Positions 56,662-64,000 of a DNA stretch of 64,000 bases are shown here, piece after piece. Positions within the stretch are counted from its first letter, which is position 1, and each line of letters opens with the position of its first letter. Location of the stretch: assembly GCA_025175895.1 (NCBI GenBank), contig CM046000.1:96332753-96396752 (forward strand). Direction: 5' to 3'. The stretch is from Wurfbainia villosa (taxonomy: Eukaryota > Streptophyta > Magnoliopsida > Zingiberales > Zingiberaceae). The notes under the pieces were generated by a model, which ran no database searches, was not told the DNA's origin, and saw only the letters and a list, made by a program, of their open reading frames with translations. The position numbers and the translations under genes are program-made.

Positions 56662-58522
56662 ATGGGTTTAGGGTGTGCCAACTTTGAATGGAAGGGTAGT
56701 TAACCTAACCATGGTAAAGGTGACATTATAGGTAATTTTCAAGGTTATGGATACCTTGGAAATAGATTTGATATTATGATCCTAAAAGATTTTAGGATGT
56801 GCCAATATCATTTAAGAAGTTTGATAATTCAATCAAATTGGCACAATTTAGGATTAGAGGTCATAGTGTGTCATTTTGAATTTTTGGCACATTTGGGAGA
56901 AAAGTGATAATATGGCAAAATATATTTAATTATATCAAATGGCAATTAATACTAAGTTTTAGGTATTATTATACCTATACATTTTATGTGCCATGCTTTG
57001 TTTTCCATATAATATGCCATGACATCATGTTTATTTTTATCATTTAATATGTCATGATCATGTTTAGGATTAAGGACTAATTTCATGTATTTTTAGATTA
57101 TATCATATGCCATGACATCATGATCATTGGCCATGCTTAATTGTTGCTATCATTTATGCCATGATCATTCATGCATTTAATTTGATTAAAATTGATTCAA
57201 GGATAATGACATGACTTGAAGTCCCATTTATAAGGGAATCAAGTAGAGTTGTCTTAGGAAAATGCATGAGGTCTTAGCTTTAGACAAATTAAAACCCACA
57301 TTTCACATCTAACTTGACATGTATGTGTATTTATACACCCTAGATACATGTGAGATGCTAGGATATGAATTAAGTTCAAGGTGCATAGTTTTTGCATCTA
57401 GATGAACTAAAACTCATCTTATTTCATTGGTGGATCATTGGGAAAGCTTGTGTACAAGTCATGTACATTAAACCCAAGGAATATTATCCAATATAGGTTT
57501 TCAAAATTATTTTAAAAATCTATTTAGAAAACCTTGGTGAAGTCTATCCTTTGATAGCAATCACTATTGATGAAGTTGATACAAAGTGAGCTAAAACTTT
57601 GAAGTTTTTCTTCACTTTTGAACTTTGTATCAATTTCGATATTTTATGGGTAAAATATTTTTCAAACATTTTTTCACCCATTGTATTGCTTATAAGTAAT
57701 GTACGTATGAATTTTCATGATTTTTTAAAATACATAAAATTACTTATGTTTTTCTAAAATTCGATTACGATAAATAAATTTGGGAATTTGATTTATCATC
57801 CAATCAAGCTTGATGGCTGATCGATGAAGGAAGTTCATTGTCGAGAGTCAAGTTATTAGGTTGATTTCGGGGAAAACAAGATTGTTTAGTCCATTTTCAG
57901 TTACGATAAAGTTCCTTAACCACTCATAACCCTAGGATATGCTTTGGGAAGCATTATAAAGGGTGAAAATCCATTGGATATGGATTAGGAGAGGTGTTAG
58001 GGTGATGTATCAAATTTAAGGTATGGAAAGTTTAATGTTTGAATTTTAGACCTTATTTTTGATGGTTTAGAGTTCCTATTGGCTTAGGGACTTCCCAAGG
58101 ACATTGTTGGTGCAATGGTCAAGGGGGAGCAAGCCTTTAGGGGGAGGTATCCATCATGGGATGATAGATGTTATTTTTCCTCATGAGGGGGAGAAATGGG
58201 ATTTTGAGATACCCAATTTGGAAATTGGGAGAGTGTGTAGGATTGCCTCTTTTAAGTGGTATGATACCTATCACTAGGAAGATTGTAGGCATCCTAGGTA
58301 TTTTTGGACCAAAGGGGAGACTGTAAGATCTCATTGGACATGAGACGTTAACCTCCTTGGAGAAGAGCTTTTTTAATGTTAGTCAAAAAGGGGGAGAATG
58401 TTTGGGGGAGAATGTTTGGAGAATTTATGGGATTACCAATTTGGGATAATTGGTAAGAAGATTTGAGTTAGTGTTCTAACTCAAAGATATGTGTTTTTGT
58501 CAAACATAAAAAAGGGAGAGAT
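56662..58522 (+). other. TG-D noncoding tail with four hairpins
   Basis: H1 57299-57357 (inner stem ATGTAT/ATACAT, inner loop GTGTATTTATACAC also self-pairing), H2 57536-57564, H3 57576-57633, H4 57646-57681. The palindrome zone that follows in TG-B is here GATCGATGA-like (57790-57860). Purine runs AGGGGGAG at about 58123, 58190, 58390 and primer tract AAAAAAGGGAGAGAT at 58508-58522. No gene. Confidence 0.75.
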
Positions 58523-60018
58523 TGTTGGTGCAATCGGCCCAGGTCACGATTGACTGGACTCGAGTTTGACTCGAGCGATGTTTTGATGTTTGACATAGAA
58601 GTGTGACATTGATGTTTGACATTGATGTCTGATAATGTTCTTGGAGATTGTTGGAGCAATCGACCCAGGTCATGATTGACCGGACTCGAGTTTGACTTGA
58701 GGGGGATTTTGATGGTTGACTGGAGTTGACCATGTCATGGAAAGTCCAAGTCTTGAGTACTTGGTATGTAAAGTCCGAGCATGGGTCTTGGCAAGGAAAA
58801 GTTCAACATGGGTTGGCAAGGGAAAGTCCAAGCTTGAGTCTTGGCATTTGAAAAAGTCCAACATGGGTTGGCAAGTAAAGTCCAAGGGTGTAGTCTTGGC
58901 GGTGAAAGTCCAAGTCATAGGTACTTGGCATTGGAAAAGTCCAAGGGGTTTGATATTGGAGGTGTAAAGTCCAAGCGGAGTCTTGGCAGCGTAAGACCAA
59001 TGTGCCTTGGCAGTGTAGACACCGTTAGCATGACATAGATGATCGAAGCACCTGAAGGCTAGCGTAATGGATAAACAAGTCATGGATGACTTGGAGGGAT
59101 CCGCGAGTCGTGAGGCTGACAGAGGTGGCTAGAAGGCTTAGGTCTAGGCTAAGGGTGGTCTAGCAAGTATGGGGGCACCATACTTGGGTTAAAACCTCAT
59201 GTTTGAGGTTGGTAGTCGACTGACACTATGGCCGGTTCGACTGTCGTGAGTCGACTAGAGTTCGACTTTCGGTTTAGAGTTAAAAATGCTCGCGCGATCT
59301 CATTGGTATCGATCGGTGATGGGCGATCGATCGATTGATGGTTTGGTCGTGAGCAGAATGCTCCGTGAGTCGATCGGGCCTAGTCTTGTGATCAATGCCA
59401 CAAGAGATCCGTTGGAGTTTTTCTAGTGTGGATTGAGCAGTTGTCTCACGACAATGGTGGCATCAGTCGACTAGTGCCTTATGATAGTTGACTGATCGGC
59501 GGAAATCCAGCCCAACGCAGGATATAAAGGAAGCTCAGAAGGAGAGTTTTTGCAGCGATTTTTCTTGGGCGAATTGAAGGAGATAGTTGGTGCTTTCCAG
59601 TCCTTCAAGGCTAGTCCAAGGCAATCAAAGATCAAGCAATCAAAGTGCTCTTGTAAAGTGATTTTTCTTTACTTGCATCGTATTTCATACTTGTATTAGC
59701 TTGTATCTTTTGTATTACTTAGTGTAATCATTGTACGAGGTTTCTCCACCTTCGGATTGTTCCGAGAAGGAGTTATTTGTGATTAGTGGTTGCGTGTGCA
59801 TCACTAGAGCTCTTTAGAGCTCGATCCATAGAGTAGGAACCATTCTGTTCCGAACCACATTATATTCTTGTATTTGTGTTTGTCTTGTTTCTTGTTATTG
59901 CTATTATCTATATTCTGCTACGCATAACGAGTTTTGTAGAGACGAACGCGAACGAATTTCATCAACGTACGAGCACGACGCTATTCACCCCCCTCTAGCA
60001 TTCCAAGGATCTCCAATA
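58523..60018 (+). repeat. TG-D 3' LTR
   Basis: TGTTGGTGCAATCGG...CTCCAATA (final C changed to T). AAGTCCAAG array 58735-59010; palindrome zone partly replaced by GATCGATCG words at 59290-59400; TATA GATATAAAGG 59521-59530. Confidence 0.95.
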
Positions 60019-60023
60019 TAATG

Positions 60024-61172
60024 GACCCTTCACCAATGGAATTCATGCTTTGGCTTGCCAAGTGGGGGAGAGATAAGAACCCCTATTGGGTTTAACTCTT
60101 GGATATTTTGGACTGAATTGACAGGGGAGCATGCTTACGACCCTTCTAGGGCCAAAGCATCGCTCCTCCAAAATCCCATTTTCCGATACCTCGACTGAAT
60201 CATGACAAGCACTATATTTGGTCGTGGGGAGAGTGACGGTGTAGTGAGAGCTAGTGAGCTGCTTTGCCTCTGGGACATGCTACAAGAAAGGAGTAGCATC
60301 GATGTAGAGTCCCACTTCATCAGACACTTAGTGAAGATGAGCAAAGCGGCAAAAGGAGAGATTAATGTGGGGGGCCTACTTACCCACATTTGCCATAGGA
60401 TGAGGTACAATTACACCACATTAGAGAGTATAGAGGGGAGCCCTAGGATCGACCTAGGAGTGTGTATGGCGATGAAGATGATTGTAAGAGAGGGACACTC
60501 CTTATGCTTTGTAAGGAAAAACTTGACGACCCTCAGGCTCCTTGACCCTGATTGTACCACTATCACCATGCGCGCCAACTGGCGCTTAGACCTAATAGTG
60601 GAGTCTCCGCCACACGAGGGACCATCCACATCGGCGCCCATCTCTCCCCCTTTACATCACTCTCCCACCAGTCCACACATGCATAGGAGCCCTCCTAGTC
60701 CACGTCGACATGAGCCTGCACCCGCACCACCATCTTTTTCTACTTTTGAGCAGGATGCAGGTACGTTGGCTTATGATTTCTCGGAGTTCCGATCATGCCT
60801 CGACGATATATATACCGAGCAGCAGACATAGAGGTAGTGATGGGAGGAGTAGAGCGCCTACACGCAGGTGGAGTTTCATGGCTTCTGGAGCACTTCCAGT
60901 GGGCTGAGAAGTTCTACGATGAGGCCCGCATCTACTTCTAGGAGGAGGCTGCCCATCGCCAGGATGAGGTCGCGTACTGCCAGGAGATGCGACAACACAT
61001 GCATGCCCAGAAGGCACAGTGGGCTAGGGAGGAGGAGCACCGAGCAGCCGCTGCATCCACCAGCTCTCAGATCGACCACATGTACATGTGGCATCAGCGG
61101 CTCAGCAACAGGTTCTCCCAAGATCCAGAGATGCTGAGGCTTCCAGACTTTCCACCTCGTCCACCATACTAG
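60024..61172 (+). pseudogene. GypE late ORF, second part
   Basis: Continues WTLHQWNSCFGLPSGGEIRT, then after a stop a 209-codon frame (60202-60831) with FGRGESDGVVRASELLCLWD, SHFIRHLVKMSKA and GGLLTHICHRM, and a Pro-rich tail. A shift near 60830 leads to HRQDEVAYCQEMRQHMHAQ-like sequence and the end LPDFPPRPPY at 61172. Same ORF-1 family as the first part. Confidence 0.8.
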
Positions 61173-62150
61173 AGGTATAATTTCATTTAAGTCTGGGGGG
61201 GGGGCCCAAATTTTATTTTGTTTCTAGCAGTAGTTTCTTTCTTGACATTTGCATTATTGTTAGCATTCATTTGTTCATGCATAGGTTGTTGAGTTTCTTT
61301 TAGCACTTAGTTTTTGTTATCTGTAAAGATGCCTCAGTAGTATTTTTAGAGTTTTCTTCATGAGTTGTTTCCATGAGTAGTATAACTTCATTTACCTTGT
61401 GGTATTTCATTTTGTTGGCTTTGAATGGATATTCTAGACTTACACTGGTTAGCTTCTATTTTTACACCTACACATGTCGAACATTTTGAAAGGGAGAGTC
61501 TAGTACATACCTAGTTATGATTCATCTTAGTAGTTTAGTACTTTGGAATCCACAGGTGACCCTAAGACTGACATTTTAGTTACTGGAGATACTCGGATTG
61601 TGTAAGTACATTCGGAAAAATCGAAATCCCAGTGAGCCGAAAAATAAAAGAGAGAAAGGAAAAGAAAAGAGAAATAAAAAAGAGAGAAAAAGAAATGAAA
61701 AAGAAGAGAAAAAAAGAGAGAGATTATGAGGGATAAAAAAAATATTTGTCGTGGGTGGAAATGGCTAGGTGCCCCTTTGAGACCGAGTTAGGTTACTGGG
61801 AAAACACCTACCAATTTCTCTCAATACTGAGCACGCCTTTGAGACTTTGTGCTAGATCTAGAGAACGCCCCTCTCTTTGGGCAGGTAAGTGCCTAAGAGC
61901 TGGAGACCTTAGGAAAGCTATAAGATGACGACTTAACTCACCATGGAACGAGTATCCCCTAAGAATGACTCACTTAACATGAGCACAAGGAGCTAATTTA
62001 GTGAATTTCTAGAATATATTTATTTTGCTTTGATTGCAAATACCACTTGATAAATTTAGTTAATATGCTAAGTATGGAACAATATCCTTTTAAAATTTCA
62101 TGGCACTGAGTTTTGCTTGAGGACAAGCAAAGATTTAAGTATGGGGGAAG
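61173..62150 (+). other. GypE noncoding tail, hairpin and polypurine tract
   Basis: No gene. A run of ten G at about 61195, a GA-rich tract at 61640-61735, the perfect hairpin TTTGCTTG-AGGA-CAAGCAAA at 62112-62131, and the purine tract AAGTATGGGGGAAG (62137-62150) against the LTR. This tail hairpin followed by GTATGGGGGAAG is a hallmark of Athila-like elements. Confidence 0.85.
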
Positions 62151-63522
62151 TGATATGAGCAAAACATATAGGGTTTTAGGAGTAGTTTTCGCTCACATCT
62201 CATTACATTTTATGTTAGTTTCATGCATATGTCACTTTGTTTTGCATTTATTTCCTATTTTCTGGTTCGGAGATTTGCTCTTTGTACTTTTGCATACAGG
62301 ATATCATTTCATGGGAAAAGGCGCACTTTCGGAGCAAAAGAAGGGCATTTTGCAGCTAGACGCAGAAGGGGACACGACTAGGGCGTGTGGCTATACACGA
62401 CCATGTCCAATGGGCAAAATCAGCCACCCCAGGGCCACATATGGCTTGGCTGTGTGGAAACACATGGTCGTGTGGAGGGCCAGCAGATTGATGTGACTAG
62501 GGTTTTTATCAAATTTTGCAGCGATCCGATGTGATGTCTATATAAGGAGAGCTCCACCCAAATCCTAGGGGGGAGGCATGATGGCTGGGACGACACACCG
62601 AAGCCCTAAAAGCTTTGGGAACTTGCAACGGGGAGGAAGAACGCCGCCGGAGATCTGAATTCTGCACTTCAACGCCAGAGAGAAGGCCACATTGGCATTG
62701 CAACTTTCTGTTCTTGCATTTTATTTATGATTTATTCGAACATGAACATGCCTTGTGTTTCTCCTCTTTTATCTATGGAGTAGTTCCTTCGATTCTAGGA
62801 TTAGGGAGTAGCTTGTGTGCGTATGACATGTTGCTTCAAATTAAATTCTGTTATTGAGTTTGAATTTGCAATTGGAATTTTTTTAGATCAATATCTATGT
62901 GTATTTGGTTTTCTATCTACTGTGCTTAGGTGATATGAGGGGTGACAGTTCTCGTATCTAAGATTTAGGAGATTTGTACAAGGAACGTAGGGGTTAGCCT
63001 GATCTCCTGTAACCGTGGGTAGAAGGATGCGATAGAACTGGAAACGGTTCGTTGCAGGGATTGATTCGACATCCTCGTACCACCTATCCAGTCCTTGTAA
63101 GGTAGAGATAACTCCCGATAGATGTGGTGGCTCATCGGGAGAGTGTATGATGTCCCTTCCACAAGACCATAGTTAGATTTTTAGATAAAGCCTAGTTTAT
63201 AACATGTTTTGCGACACACAAGCGAAACCGAAGTCCTAGAATCCCTTTAAAATATCTCGTGGCAAGCTCCTTTCTTCCTCCGTATGACACCGTACTAGAG
63301 TTTAGCCCACCGACAACCCTCACAATCGCAACCTTTAGATTTGACTTCCGAACAATAACATCCACTGAACAAATTGGTACTCGAATCTCAGTCCCTGTGG
63401 GATCGATAATCTTTTTTATTGCTTGACGACATCCATGCACTTGCGGACGTTGAGCACGAGCACGCGCTTTAATCCCTCGACGATCTCCATTGCGAGATTT
63501 GAGGTCGCGTTCGTGTGCATCA
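62151..63522 (+). repeat. GypE 3' LTR
   Basis: TGATATGAGCAAAACATATAGG...GTGCATCA, 1372 bp. Palindromic ACACGACC(A/G)TGT zone 62380-62480; TATA TCTATATAAGG 62537-62547. Collinear with the 5' LTR, mostly transition differences. Confidence 0.95.
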
Positions 63523-64000
63523 AAGAGAAGAGGAGTCAACTGCAAGTAAAAATACATGAGTAGCATTGCCAATGAAAACAATCCTTGACATTCAATGCCT
63601 CTATACTAATCAACTTTTCATTTATGTGAATCCTAAATAGAAACAGAATAAGCCACAGAGGTTATAATGCAATTAATCACTTGGTTTGTCTACAGAAAAT
63701 AAATTTTAGGAATATAGAGAAAAGAAGAAAGTGGCAAAGATAGAGTAGTAATAACATGGCCAATGACTATTAATGATGACTCATCAAACAAGAATGGATT
63801 TGTTAGGATGAGATGCCAATATAGGGTTAAAGAAAAAGAAATATTAGCAGACAAATGCTCAGAAGCACCTGAATCTAGAATCTAAATATTTGACCTAGAG
63901 GTAGCATCATACAAGCAATAAAGTACCTCCATGAACTAATGATATCACATATTGGAATGATGTACTTTTACTTGTTTTAAACTGAAGCATAGAATACTCC
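63523..64000 (-). pseudogene. CopH: degenerate Copia protease region
   Basis: Minus-strand reading from the window end gives ATSRSNI then ILDSGASEHLSANI (about 63890-63840), the Copia protease active site D-S-G, and downstream degenerate sequence up to GypE at 63522. It joins the GAG pre-integrase part at 40622 when GypE is removed. The element continues beyond the window. Confidence 0.8.

Larger units (their letters stand above)
53281..60018 (+). mobile_element. TG-D: complete gag-only Copia-type element nested in GypE
   Basis: 6.74 kb, LTRs 53281-54842 and 58523-60018, flanks GAATG (53276-53280) and TAATG (60019-60023). Removing it restores the GypE late ORF in frame. Internal: tRNA-Met primer site, gag with a single late stop, noncoding tail with H1-H4, primer purine tract. 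Same superfamily as TG-A/B but a distinct LTR subfamily. Best-preserved gag in the window. Confidence 0.94.
40623..63522 (+). mobile_element. GypE: Athila-like Ty3/Gypsy element hosting three insertions
   Basis: LTRs TGATRTGAGC...GTGCATCA at 40623-46827 (split by TG-F) and 62151-63522; flanks AAGAT (40618-40622) and AAGAG (63523-63527) are a target duplication with one mismatch. Internal order: primer box, gag, RT-RNase H, integrase, a late ORF, tail with hairpin and purine tract. The late ORF type and the TGAGGACAAGCAA tail hairpin fit the Athila/Tat group. Other insertions are a solo Copia LTR (48161-49835) and TG-D (53281-60018). Many stops; not active. Confidence 0.92.

Overview
Plant nuclear DNA made almost entirely of nested transposable elements. 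I found no intact host gene, tRNA, rRNA or CRISPR array. The TE families (SIRE/Tork-like Copia with tRNA-Met primer sites, an Athila-like Gypsy, a plant RTE LINE, BED-type hAT, CACTA DUF4216) and captured plant-type exons point to a large-genome angiosperm. A monocot, possibly of the ginger order, is a weak guess. Names used here: Cop1, Cop2, CopG, CopH (Copia); TG-A, TG-B, TG-D, TG-F (gag-only Copia of the TR-GAG type); GypE (Gypsy). TG-C in the text means the right LTR of TG-B.

Layout. 1-12060: Cop1, a minus-strand Copia with two LTRs, gag, protease, integrase, RT and RNase H, split by a 3.3-kb solo LTR (3834-7159, TSD TTAAT). 12061-12592: CACTA transposon remnant. 12593-15069: Cop2, an LTR plus RNase H end. 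15070-28396: TG-A (plus strand), whose gag is split by a complete relative, TG-B (17590-24273, TSD AGAAG), and whose 3' noncoding part holds a solo LTR (26546-27854). 28397-28556: LTR-like scrap. 28557-36632: CopG, two unlike LTRs around about 210 bp, the right one split by a 5.7-kb hAT (29989-35686, TSD GTTTTACT) that carries exons of a mitochondrial uncoupling protein and of RRN3. 36671-38330: 5'-truncated RTE LINE. 38384-39106: small MULE-like element. 39116-40622 and 63523-64000: two halves of CopH, split by GypE (40623-63522). GypE is itself split by TG-F (40660-45492), a solo Copia LTR (48161-49835, TSD CAGTA) and TG-D (53281-60018).

Most reading frames are broken by stops or shifts, so the elements look dead. 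TG-D keeps the longest gag frame (486 codons). LTR pairs differ by several percent by eye, mostly C/T and G/A changes, as expected for methylated silenced DNA.

The signals that ordinary annotation would miss are in the noncoding parts. (1) A stem-loop CATCTCAC...GTGAGATG followed by TAGGA occurs in sense orientation in at least five Copia elements. (2) The gag-only elements carry a chain of four hairpins, some with compensating changes between copies. (3) The palindrome CAGTCGACTG is clustered just upstream of the TATA box in several unrelated LTR families, and a second palindrome type (ACACGACCGTGT-like) holds the same place in GypE and Cop2. (4) In several copies the CAGTCGACTG clusters are replaced by GATCGATCG-like sequence while the flanks stay alignable.
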